This document shows positions 1-5,832 of a stretch of DNA of 12,405 nucleotides, one piece after another; the stretch's first letter is position 1, and the number at the start of each line of letters is the position of its first letter. The translations under genes were made by a program, and so were the position numbers. A model generated the notes under the pieces. The model ran no database searches. It saw only the letters and a list, made by a program, of their open reading frames with translations, and was not told the DNA's origin. Source of the DNA: Planctomycetota bacterium (lineage in GTDB: Bacteria; Planctomycetota; UBA1135; UBA2386); the NCBI GenBank assembly GCA_016793305.1, contig JAEUHU010000176.1, positions 1-12,405 of the forward strand. The letters are read 5' to 3'.

Positions 1-1538
1 GGAGGCAGCAGCTCGTCGAGGATGCCGGGACACAGCGGCCCCCAGGCGGTGCCGAGAGACCTGTAGCGCGGGGCACCCGGAGTGAGTTTCGATGCTGGGG
101 TCGGCGCCGTCGCTTCTGTCGGTAACGTGCCCGGCTCGTTCGGGCTGCCGAATACCTTCTCCAGTTCGCGCAGCAGAACGGAGTCGACATCAACGCCGCA
201 CTCGACTAGCAGGGTATGGAGGTGGCGCTGCGCGATGTGGCGCAGGCTCCCGTTCATTACGGCGGAAAACGGCCCACCACATAGGGTCGCCATGCAGCGC
301 AGGAACGTTTCGTCGATGTTGGCGTCGTCGGTCAGCAGTTCACGCATCGCATGGCGGTCACTCTTGTAGATGCGCCGAGCCTGGTCCGGGTCGCGCCGCG
401 ACTCGAACAAGGAAGCGCCGCTCCACCCGGCGACCAGATCGGCACCACAGCTCGCGTTGCCAAGTAGGTCCGACACTCCCCAGATCGTGTTCCGCCACGC
501 CTCGTAGTCGACTTCCGGAGGGATCCACGCCAGCAGTTCCTTGGCTTCTTCGAACTGCTTGCATTTGCCGCAAGTGCACTTGCGGTCAAGTTGCAGCGGC
601 AGCGCCAGTGTCGATGGCGTGAACGGCACTGCTGGCGCCGTTTCCACCTCGCAAACGCTGGGTTCCTTCGTCGGCTTTTCCGACTGGCTATCCTGAAGGA
701 TCAGCCGACGCGACTCCCGGGCGGCATTCGCCTGCCGGAGCACGGCGTCCTTGGCTTCCTTGCTATGGGACCTGGCCAACAGAGCGCGCAGCAGCTTCTC
801 GGGAACAGGGCACAGGTCGCGCGCGCGTGGCCTCCCGGACAGTGCACCGGTCACGGCCAATGGCAAGCCGGCAGTGCAGTTGCCTTCGTCGTCGAACCTG
901 AGGTTCTCGTAGTCTTCTACTCCCGCGATCACGCCTTCTGGATGTTCCGTGGTCTTCTCGATGCGCGGTGTGCCGCGCACCCAACCACGACCCGGACACA
1001 CGCCGTTGAACTCCACGGTGACGCCCCCGCTGCTTGAACCACCGCCTCGAACATCGACGCCTGGCAAGCCAAGCACGTTGGTTCCGTTGACGATGCGGGC
1101 GGCCTCCTCGCTGTCCACGAGGTAGAGGAAGTGCAGTCCGCGGTTGGTGCGGGAGATGAGTTTGGTGCCGGGGTCGCCTCCCATGAACTTCAGGAAGTTC
1201 TCGACCCCGTCGACGAACACGCGCTTGATCACGCGCTTGCCGTCGACGATCTCGATGATGTCCCTCCACTTACGGTCGCAGTCGACAACAACCAGTCGGC
1301 TCTGCTTGGCGTGCACGCAGATCTCGGCGCAGCGGCCGTCTTCCAGAAAGTAGCTGCGCAGGTGAGCTGGGTTCGTCGTCGGCCCGATTGCGTGCCCGTT
1401 CCGCACGCTCTGCTGGTTCCACGGAACGGTCGGGTGCTTGCCGCACTTGCCATCAGGCGTGTGATGGCCCGGAGTCAAGCTCCAGCCGAGCTTCGCGTAA
1501 TGCATCGCGACGTTCAGGATGGTCTGGAGGTCCTTCAC
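1..1538 (-). CDS. Primase-polymerase (PrimPol + PriCT_2), 3' end cut by the window edge
   Basis: The frame is open from a GTG at 1538 to the left edge: about 512 codons with no stop. Residues about 8-185 read as a PrimPol (bifunctional DNA primase/polymerase) domain. There is an N-terminal LGWSLTP...GKHP segment, the metal-binding DxD (D86-C-D88) after a hydrophobic strand, the RGLHFLY strand with H136, and GVDVRG at 160-165. Residues about 321-326 are a CxCGxC knuckle. Residues about 328-395 (ELLAWIPPEVDYEAWRN, then VAGWSGAS) match the primase C-terminal domain PriCT_2. A superfamily helicase often follows in this family, but here the frame leaves the window first. The role would be primer synthesis and replication of the element, in the cytoplasm. 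The start is well supported: a GGAGG lies 6 nt upstream, and the GTG shares 4 nt (GTGA) with the stop codon of the DUF1580 gene, indicating translational coupling. Confidence 0.85.
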   Translation of the reverse strand, partial: MKDLQTILNVAMHYAKLGWSLTPGHHTPDGKCGKHPTVPWNQQSVRNGHAIGPTTNPAHLRSYFLEDGRCAEICVHAKQSRLVVVDCDRKWRDIIEIVDGKRVIKRVFVDGVENFLKFMGGDPGTKLISRTNRGLHFLYLVDSEEAARIVNGTNVLGLPGVDVRGGGSSSGGVTVEFNGVCPGRGWVRGTPRIEKTTEHPEGVIAGVEDYENLRFDDEGNCTAGLPLAVTGALSGRPRARDLCPVPEKLLRALLARSHSKEAKDAVLRQANAARESRRLILQDSQSEKPTKEPSVCEVETAPAVPFTPSTLALPLQLDRKCTCGKCKQFEEAKELLAWIPPEVDYEAWRNTIWGVSDLLGNASCGADLVAGWSGASLFESRRDPDQARRIYKSDRHAMRELLTDDANIDETFLRCMATLCGGPFSAVMNGSLRHIAQRHLHTLLVECGVDVDSVLLRELEKVFGSPNEPGTLPTEATAPTPASKLTPGAPRYRSLGTAWGPLCPGILDELLP

Positions 1539-1792
1539 AGGTCACCTCCCGCGATCGCGGTGAGAGCCACCGCGAACCGCTGCAGCTCCTCTCGAGTCGT
1601 GCACCAGCCGCGCGGCCCGGTGCGAAAGCGCCGCAGGCGAACGCCGTGCGCTCCGACAGTTGCCCAGCGGTAGATGGTGGCGAGGCTGCGGTGCCGTCCA
1701 TCGGAGCGAGCAGGAAGATGATGGGGAACAGCGCCCAGTGGAACGGCGGTCTCGTTCGACCACCACGGCGCACGGTTCTCATTGCTTGGCAT
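1535..1792 (-). CDS. DUF1580 family protein, putative excisionase-like DNA-binding protein
   Basis: An 85-aa protein. Residues about 14-75 fit DUF1580: NETAVPL near the start, LPARSDGRHRS (26-36), then IYRWATVGAHGVRLRRF (40-56) and CTTREELQRF (64-73). The family is known mainly from planctomycetes. Its S-T-I-Y-R-W...R-G...L pattern resembles the winged helix-turn-helix of AlpA/Xis proteins that bind attachment sites, so a role in excision or in controlling the element is likely but inferred. An in-frame stop (TGA) lies 12 nt upstream of the ATG at 1792, so this is the only ATG that keeps the whole domain. No clear Shine-Dalgarno is seen. It begins 62 nt after the stop of the 204-aa gene, and its stop overlaps the primase GTG by 4 nt, so the two are probably made together. 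Confidence 0.82.
   Translation of the reverse strand: MPSNENRAPWWSNETAVPLGAVPHHLPARSDGRHRSLATIYRWATVGAHGVRLRRFRTGPRGWCTTREELQRFAVALTAIAGGDL
1545..1549 (-). promoter_or_regulatory. Shine-Dalgarno of the primase-polymerase gene
   Basis: GGAGG on the minus strand, 6 nt before the GTG at 1538. It lies inside the last codons of the DUF1580 gene and decides the GTG start. Confidence 0.8.
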
Positions 1793-1854
1793 GTCGCGCA
1801 GTCAAACTTGCGCATGGGCACGCAGAGGGCCTGCCCGTGTTTGCCCGTTGCCCC

Positions 1855-2469
1855 CTACTTGGTGGGTGTGTCGCTCACGAAGCGCCATGGCCCGCGCGTC
1901 TTCGTTTGGGCCACCATGCCTCGGAGCGCCATGGCCTTCAGCAAGTCACTCGCTCGGCGCCGGCTCGGGCAGCGAGTGTCCTTCTCGATTGCCGCAAGCT
2001 TCTTCGGACCTTTGCGCAGGGTGTCACGCAGGGACTTGCATCCGGGATCCGCCACGACGTCCAGGGTCACTGTCTCGGCTTGTGGCGTCACTTCTTCTCC
2101 GAGCTCCAAGGCTTCGACCAACACCTCCGCGGCCTCGGTTCCGGCGTAGCAATCGGCGGCACCTCGTTCAAGGACTCCTGCGCCGTGTTCGAGGTGGCGC
2201 GCGAGCTGCACCAAGGGTCGAACATCGTGCGTGTTGGCAACCGCCTTCGCGAGGTCGCGGGCAGCGCTCGCCAGTTTGAGAACAGCTTTGCTCACCCTGG
2301 GATAGTCGTCCTCCCGGACCTGGTACCCTGCCGACGCCTCGGGGCCATCTGGCCCCCCCTCATCGAACAGCGGCGACTCCCAGTAGTCGCGGAGCGCCGT
2401 TCGGAATGCCCTTACCAACTCCAAGAGGGTTGCCGACTTGGTGGCGCCCTCGCGCTTCTTCTTCGTCAT
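1855..2469 (-). CDS. Unknown 204-aa protein of the integrative element
   Basis: I do not recognise the family. The start is the ATG at 2469, supported by a GGAG 5 nt upstream. A longer frame to 2520 would add 17 residues without a ribosome site and would run into the structured spacer. The N-terminus is lysine-rich (MTKKKREG). Residues about 13-125 look largely helical and charged, with an acidic, Gly/Pro-rich loop at about 35-55. Residues about 165-198 (PSRRRASDLLKAMALRGMV followed by a WRFVS strand) could form a small winged helix, which would fit a DNA-binding regulator; this is inference only. There is no signal peptide, membrane segment or catalytic motif that I can see. It lies between int and the DUF1580 gene on the same strand, so a role in control or replication of the element is the natural guess. 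Confidence 0.72.
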   Translation of the reverse strand: MTKKKREGATKSATLLELVRAFRTALRDYWESPLFDEGGPDGPEASAGYQVREDDYPRVSKAVLKLASAARDLAKAVANTHDVRPLVQLARHLEHGAGVLERGAADCYAGTEAAEVLVEALELGEEVTPQAETVTLDVVADPGCKSLRDTLRKGPKKLAAIEKDTRCPSRRRASDLLKAMALRGMVAQTKTRGPWRFVSDTPTK

Positions 2470-2474
2470 CGTTG

Positions 2475-2478
2475 CTCC
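2475..2478 (-). promoter_or_regulatory. Shine-Dalgarno of the 204-aa gene
   Basis: GGAG on the minus strand, 5 nt before the ATG at 2469; it decides this start over the upstream ATG at 2520. The 9-nt context GGAGCAACG recurs exactly in the structured spacer (plus-strand 2549-2557). Confidence 0.65.
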
Positions 2479-2497
2479 GATGAATGCTCGTGGAAAG

Positions 2498-2562
2498 ACC
2501 GGGGAGCGGCGCGCGAGCAATCGCGCCCGGCACCGGAGCTAACGGTGCCGTTGCTCCCCGGT
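2498..2562 (-). other. Nested inverted repeats: three-way-junction structure between int and the 204-aa gene
   Basis: Three perfect stems fit into 65 nt. The outer stem pairs 2498-2507 (ACCGGGGAGC) with 2553-2562 (GCTCCCCGGT), 10 bp. Inside are a 6-bp hairpin, 2511-2516 with 2521-2526 around a 4-nt loop, and an 8-bp hairpin, 2528-2535 with 2543-2550 around a 7-nt loop. Only 6 nt (2508-2510, 2527, 2551-2552) stay unpaired at the junction. It starts 8 nt after the int stop codon and ends 28 nt before the next start codon. With no T-run after it, a simple intrinsic terminator is not the best fit. A structured RNA leader, an mRNA processing site, or a single-strand DNA site (origin, recombination site) are all possible. 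Confidence 0.7.
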
Positions 2563-2570
2563 TGATCAGG

Positions 2571-3965
2571 TTACCCGCGCATGCGCGCCTCGACAGCTGC
2601 GGCGACGGCCAGGGCATCGTCGTGGCGAACGTGCACGTAGCCCTGCGTCGTGGTCAGGTTCCGATGGTTCGCTGCGGCCGCAGCAGCCGTGAGGCTCAGC
2701 GTGTTCGCAGCCCAGGTGACGAAGCCGTGCCGCAGCTCATGCGGAGTGAAGCGAGCCACTCCGGCGAGTGCACAAGCACGGTCGACAGCGTGTCGGTACT
2801 CGTTCAGCCCCCAGCGGGTCGCGTAGTCCCGGTTCGCTTCCGCGTCGCGTTCGCGGTGGCTGGGCGTCAGCTTGGATTGCCGACCGGCTCGGAGCCTGTT
2901 GCGGCGTTCCTCCATCGCTGCGGCAGGCGAGAAGATGTAGGCGAGCGGCAAGGCCGGGAACTGCAAGAGGATCTTCTGCGCGACGACCGGTAGCAGGTAG
3001 CGAGTCACGTGGCCGTGATGCGAGGTCTTGCCGTTGGGCACGATGTAGGTCCAACACCCCGTCTTGTCACCGAGGATAGGCGCCTTGTCGATGTCCACCC
3101 ATCGCATGCAGCAGACTTCTCCTGGCCGCATGCCGCACAGAGCCTGCAGTCGGATCATGGCACCGACCTGCCGGCACGCCTTGGCGGCGACCCTCTCGGC
3201 TTCCTCGGCGGTGACGGCGCGGCGTGGGCGTCCCTTCTCGGGGCGGTCGCCGACCTCCCCTCGCTTCAGCGGTTCGATCACCGACACGTCGGCCCAAACC
3301 GGCTTCGGCACGAGGCCGCGCGAGCGCCCCCAGCGCAGCACCTGCAAGGCCGCGGCGACGAGACGGTTGATTCCCGATCGCGTGCGCTGCCGGTTCTGTT
3401 CGAGGACGTCCCGCCACGCCATCAGACCTGCCTCGGTCAACCTGGCCACCGGCAGCGTGCCCAGGGTGGCCGCCAACGAGTCGCCGACCCAGTCGAACTG
3501 GGCGCGTTGGGTGGTTGGAGCGCCATTCTTCCAGTAGCGGCCGCTGGCGTCAGCGTGCGCCAGGAACTGGTCGAACAGGGATCGCAGCGTCAGCACCGCC
3601 TGCACGACGGTTGGCGCCCGGCGCTGGGGCTGCTTGCCGTCGGCGAGCCACTTCTTCACCAAGGCTGCATAGCGCTCGTGCGACTCGGCGGTGCCCCAAA
3701 CGCCCAAGTAGTGCTCGACGCCGGACAGGACGACGCGCGCCTGGCCGCTGGTCTTGTGGAGGCCCATGCGCGGCAAGCGAACGCGCGCCGGTGAAGGCGT
3801 ACGGGGGCAGTTCGATGGCCGCGCCTTCGCGCGTCGGGGGGTGTTGGTCTCACTGGCCGCCACGACTTCGCATGGAATCGCGGCGATGGGCAACGAGGGG
3901 CGGTGCCCATCTTTGCCCGTCGTTCGAACATGGTTGTCGGCCGTTCGAGTGGCGTTGCTCGCCAT
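2571..3965 (-). CDS. int: Tyrosine recombinase / integrase of the integrative element
   Basis: A 464-aa site-specific recombinase of the lambda Int/XerD type, which would insert and excise the element at tRNA-Pro. The catalytic set looks complete: R280 (GMRPGE box), K313 (NGKTS), H409 and R412 (HELRH), H434 (NHRN) and nucleophile Y443 (QGYVHV). Residues about 68-115 (HKTSGQARVVL...YLGVWGTAESHERY) match the N-terminal arm-type domain common in planctomycete integrases, followed by a core-binding SAM-like domain at about 120-215. Residues 1-65 are an unusual basic, low-complexity extension. The ATG at 3965 is chosen because a GAGG lies 6 nt upstream; the next ATG (3767, Met67) has none and would cut into the conserved domain. 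It is first in the minus-strand row and reads in the same direction as the tRNA upstream. A perfect palindrome 14 nt before the start suggests regulation. Confidence 0.92.
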   Translation of the reverse strand: MASNATRTADNHVRTTGKDGHRPSLPIAAIPCEVVAASETNTPRRAKARPSNCPRTPSPARVRLPRMGLHKTSGQARVVLSGVEHYLGVWGTAESHERYAALVKKWLADGKQPQRRAPTVVQAVLTLRSLFDQFLAHADASGRYWKNGAPTTQRAQFDWVGDSLAATLGTLPVARLTEAGLMAWRDVLEQNRQRTRSGINRLVAAALQVLRWGRSRGLVPKPVWADVSVIEPLKRGEVGDRPEKGRPRRAVTAEEAERVAAKACRQVGAMIRLQALCGMRPGEVCCMRWVDIDKAPILGDKTGCWTYIVPNGKTSHHGHVTRYLLPVVAQKILLQFPALPLAYIFSPAAAMEERRNRLRAGRQSKLTPSHRERDAEANRDYATRWGLNEYRHAVDRACALAGVARFTPHELRHGFVTWAANTLSLTAAAAAANHRNLTTTQGYVHVRHDDALAVAAAVEARMRG

Positions 3966-3971
3966 CGTGAA

Positions 3972-3975
3972 CCTC
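3972..3975 (-). promoter_or_regulatory. Shine-Dalgarno of int
   Basis: GAGG on the minus strand, 6 nt before the ATG at 3965. It supports the long form of the integrase. Confidence 0.6.
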
Positions 3976-3979
3976 GATC

Positions 3980-3997
3980 TTGGGAGTCGACTCCCAA
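3980..3997. promoter_or_regulatory. Perfect 18-bp palindrome upstream of int (operator-like)
   Basis: TTGGGAGTCGACTCCCAA is its own reverse complement over all 18 bases, and its near edge is 14 nt from the int ATG. Two-fold symmetry of this size close to a start codon is typical of a dimeric repressor site; an integrase or Xis site is an alternative. A weak -35-like TTGGCA lies upstream on the minus strand (4011-4006), which would place the palindrome over the -10 area, but no good -10 is seen. Confidence 0.55.
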
Positions 3998-4002
3998 AGT
4001 CG
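3988..4002 (-). repeat. Hairpin mimicking the tRNA-Pro anticodon arm
   Basis: CGAC-TCCCAAA-GTCG (plus strand) is a 4-bp inverted repeat around a 7-nt loop. The loop is identical to the anticodon loop of the neighbouring tRNA-Pro (plus-strand 4109-4115, TCCCAAA), which is also flanked by inverted stems. It overlaps the 18-bp palindrome, so the two structures exclude each other. Because many tRNA-targeting integrases use the anticodon arm as core site, this could be a core-like binding site; chance similarity cannot be excluded. Confidence 0.4.
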
Positions 4003-4035
4003 GGCTGCCAACGACCGCGGCGCCGTTCTAGCCGT

Positions 4036-4054
4036 CCTCCGCAACACGCGGAGG
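4036..4054 (-). terminator. Terminator-like hairpin after tRNA-Pro
   Basis: CCTCCGC (4036-4042) pairs perfectly with GCGGAGG (4048-4054) around a 5-nt loop, starting 17 nt past the tRNA 3' end in the direction of its transcription. There is no T-run, so termination strength is uncertain. It would separate the tRNA transcript from int. Confidence 0.45.
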
Positions 4055-4070
4055 CGCATGAGGAAAGAAG

Positions 4071-4147
4071 TGGTCGGGCCGGCCGGATTCGAACCGGCGA
4101 CCTACTGGTCCCAAACCAGTCGCGCTACCAGACTGCGCTACGGCCCG
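4071..4147 (-). tRNA. tRNA-Pro, anticodon TGG, with encoded CCA
   Basis: The minus strand folds into a complete 77-nt cloverleaf. The acceptor stem is CGGGCCG (4147-4141) with CGGCCCG (4081-4075); the D arm is GCGC/GCGC; the anticodon stem is ACTGG/CCAGT with loop TTTGGGA (plus-strand 4109-4115), giving anticodon TGG (4113-4111); the variable loop has 5 nt; the T arm is GCCGG-TTCGAAT-CCGGC. The discriminator A (4074) and the CCA end (4073-4071) are encoded. The gene is intact although it appears to be the insertion site of the element on its 3' side; such elements normally carry a copy of the tRNA 3' part that restores it. Proline fits the TGG anticodon. Confidence 0.97.
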
Positions 4148-4435
4148 ACGCGCAGCACGGTAGCCGCACGGCCGCAGCAAAGGAAGCGAGCAGGCGCGCC
4201 GATCGGATCTCACCCACTCGCCCGACGTCCCAGCGCCTCGGTTCCCCGACAGCACGGGCCCGCCACACTCGTCCTGCGCACCGGCCCACGCCACCAAGCC
4301 CCACGCCCCTCGCCAGCTCCCGCTTCGCCAGCGCCGTTCCCGCGCGCACCCCGCACGCGCGAACCAGCCTCCACCGCACGACGCGCACGAACCCGTCGCC
4401 TGCACCACCAGCCACCCCTAGACTCTTCGCCCCCA
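4148..4435. other. C-rich gene-free stretch between tRNA-Pro and the methyltransferase gene
   Basis: No coding signal that I believe lies here; the frames crossing it are low-complexity Pro/Arg/Ala translations of skewed sequence. From about 4204 to 4435 the plus strand is very rich in C and poor in G and T. The left part must hold the tRNA-Pro promoter on the minus strand, but I see no convincing -35/-10 pair. The right edge holds TAGACT (4419-4424), a possible -10 for the next gene. Confidence 0.6.
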
Positions 4436-5821
4436 ATGGCTCGCCAGCGCCCCCGCGAAGTGCCCGTGCAGAAGGGCGACGAGATCCTGGTCACCGCCGC
4501 CGGCTTCGGCGACGGCCCGGACAGCCTGTGCCACTTCGGCGACTACGTCGTGTTCGTGCCCGGCGTGCTGCCGGGCGAGAGCGCGCGCGTGCGGGTCACC
4601 TCGGCAACGCGCAAGTTCGGCCGCGGCGAACTGCTCTCGCTCGAGCGCCGTTCGCCCGATCGCGTGGAGCCGCGCTGCGCCCACTTCCTGCAGTGCGGTG
4701 GCTGCCATCGCCAACATCAGGCCTATCCCGCCCAACTGGCGAGCAAGCAGGAACGCCTGCAGCGCACGCTCGACAGCGTGTTCGGCAGCGGCAGCGTCCA
4801 AGTCGCCGCGACCGTGCCGGCGGCGGCCCCGTACGGCGAACGCCACAAGGTCGCCGCCCACCTGCTGAACGACGCCCGCGGTCGCCTCGTGCCGGCCCTG
4901 CATCGCGCGCGCAGCCCCGAGCTCGAGCCGATCCACGAGTGTCCGGCGAGCGACGCGCTGGCGTGGGACCTGGTCGATCGAACCGTCGAGCTGCTGAACG
5001 AACTGCCGCACCGCGCGTGGGACCCGTGGTTCGCACCGAACGAACTGCTGCGCAGCGTGCTGGTGCGCACCACCACGCTCGGCGAAGCCCATCTCGTGCT
5101 GGTCGCCACCAGGCCCGAAGTGCCGGGCCTCGACGACCTGCTCGACGACCTGCACGAGGCCGGCGCCACGTCGATCAGCGTCAACTGCAACGACGGCGAC
5201 CCCGCCCGTCTGCTCGGCCCGAAGACCGAGCGGTGGAGCGGCCCCGAGTTCGTGATGGAGCCGCTGGCCGGCCTGCGCTACCGGATCGCCCCGACCGCGT
5301 TCTTCCAGACCTCGCCGCGCATGGCCGAACGGCTGATCGAGCACGTCGTCGCGACACTCGCACCGAGCCCTCACGACACGGTCGCCGACCTCTACTGCGG
5401 GGCCGGCCTGTTGACGCTGCCGCTGGCGCGGGCCGCGAAGACCGTGTTCGGCATCGAGGCGAACGTGCGGGCGATCGTCGACGCCCGCGCGACCGCCGCG
5501 GCGAACGGCCTCTGCAACGCCGAGTTCCACGCCGGCAAGGTCGCCGACGCCCTCGCCGCGTGCCGCCGCGGCGAGCTGCCGCGACCGCGCCTCGTCGCGA
5601 TGGATCCGCCGCGCGAAGGGCTCGGCAGCGACGTCGTCGAGGGCCTGCGCCAGCTGCGGCCGGCCCGGCTCGCCTACGTGTCGTGCGAACCGGCGACGTT
5701 GCGCACGGACCTGCTGGCGCTGGCCGCGGCGGGCTTCCGGGCCACGGCGGCGCTGCCGCTCGACATGTTTCCGCAGACCGCCCTGGTCGAGTCGCTGGTC
5801 ACCCTCGAACCCGCTCGCTAG
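4436..5821 (+). CDS. rlmD: 23S rRNA (uracil-5-)-methyltransferase, RlmD/TrmA family
   Basis: A 461-aa SAM-dependent enzyme that methylates C5 of a uridine in RNA, most likely 23S rRNA. Residues about 9-68 form a TRAM RNA-binding domain. C81, C87 and C90 (CX5CX2C) with C169 are the four ligands of the 4Fe-4S cluster typical of RlmD and its relatives rather than of TrmA. The catalytic half has FFQ (289-291), the SAM-binding LYCGAG loop (319-324), MDPPREG (389-395), the nucleophile C417 in YVSCEPATL, and the general-base E452 in FPQTALVES. The start is the ATG at 4436, which gives the usual family length; upstream codons are low-complexity. There is no Shine-Dalgarno, and a TAGACT 11 nt before the ATG suggests a very short leader. 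The exact target (RlmD, RlmC or both) cannot be told from sequence alone. Confidence 0.93.
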   Translation: MARQRPREVPVQKGDEILVTAAGFGDGPDSLCHFGDYVVFVPGVLPGESARVRVTSATRKFGRGELLSLERRSPDRVEPRCAHFLQCGGCHRQHQAYPAQLASKQERLQRTLDSVFGSGSVQVAATVPAAAPYGERHKVAAHLLNDARGRLVPALHRARSPELEPIHECPASDALAWDLVDRTVELLNELPHRAWDPWFAPNELLRSVLVRTTTLGEAHLVLVATRPEVPGLDDLLDDLHEAGATSISVNCNDGDPARLLGPKTERWSGPEFVMEPLAGLRYRIAPTAFFQTSPRMAERLIEHVVATLAPSPHDTVADLYCGAGLLTLPLARAAKTVFGIEANVRAIVDARATAAANGLCNAEFHAGKVADALAACRRGELPRPRLVAMDPPREGLGSDVVEGLRQLRPARLAYVSCEPATLRTDLLALAAAGFRATAALPLDMFPQTALVESLVTLEPAR

Positions 5822-5832
5822 CCTGCGCGCGC

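Larger units (their letters stand above)
1..4147 (-). mobile_element. Integrase-bearing end of an integrative element at tRNA-Pro (other end outside the window)
   Basis: A tyrosine recombinase gene begins 105 nt from the 3' end of a tRNA-Pro gene. Behind it, all on the same strand, come an unknown protein, a DUF1580 protein and a primase-polymerase. This is the usual layout of an integrated element: the tRNA 3' part serves as attachment site, with int nearest to it and replication genes further in. From the tRNA rightward the genes are housekeeping-like. The left-side genes also use more A/T-ending codons (GTT, AAA, CTA, TTG) than the strongly G/C-ending genes on the right. The second attachment site is not in the window, so the length and type (prophage, satellite, ICE) cannot be told. 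No capsid, relaxase or conjugation gene is visible. The right boundary lies somewhere in the tRNA; the end given is the tRNA 5' end. Confidence 0.75.

Noticed and set aside
763..1269. 168-aa Arg/His-rich minus-strand frame
   Set aside because: Shadow of the primase-polymerase frame, which has clear domain motifs.
1453..1821. 122-aa minus-strand frame with an N-terminal CxxC
   Set aside because: It overlaps DUF1580 and the primase start in another frame; one CxxC does not make a zinc ribbon and the rest is low complexity.
1..4070. CRISPR array or insertion sequence in the element
   Set aside because: No regularly spaced direct repeats, transposase or terminal inverted repeats are seen.
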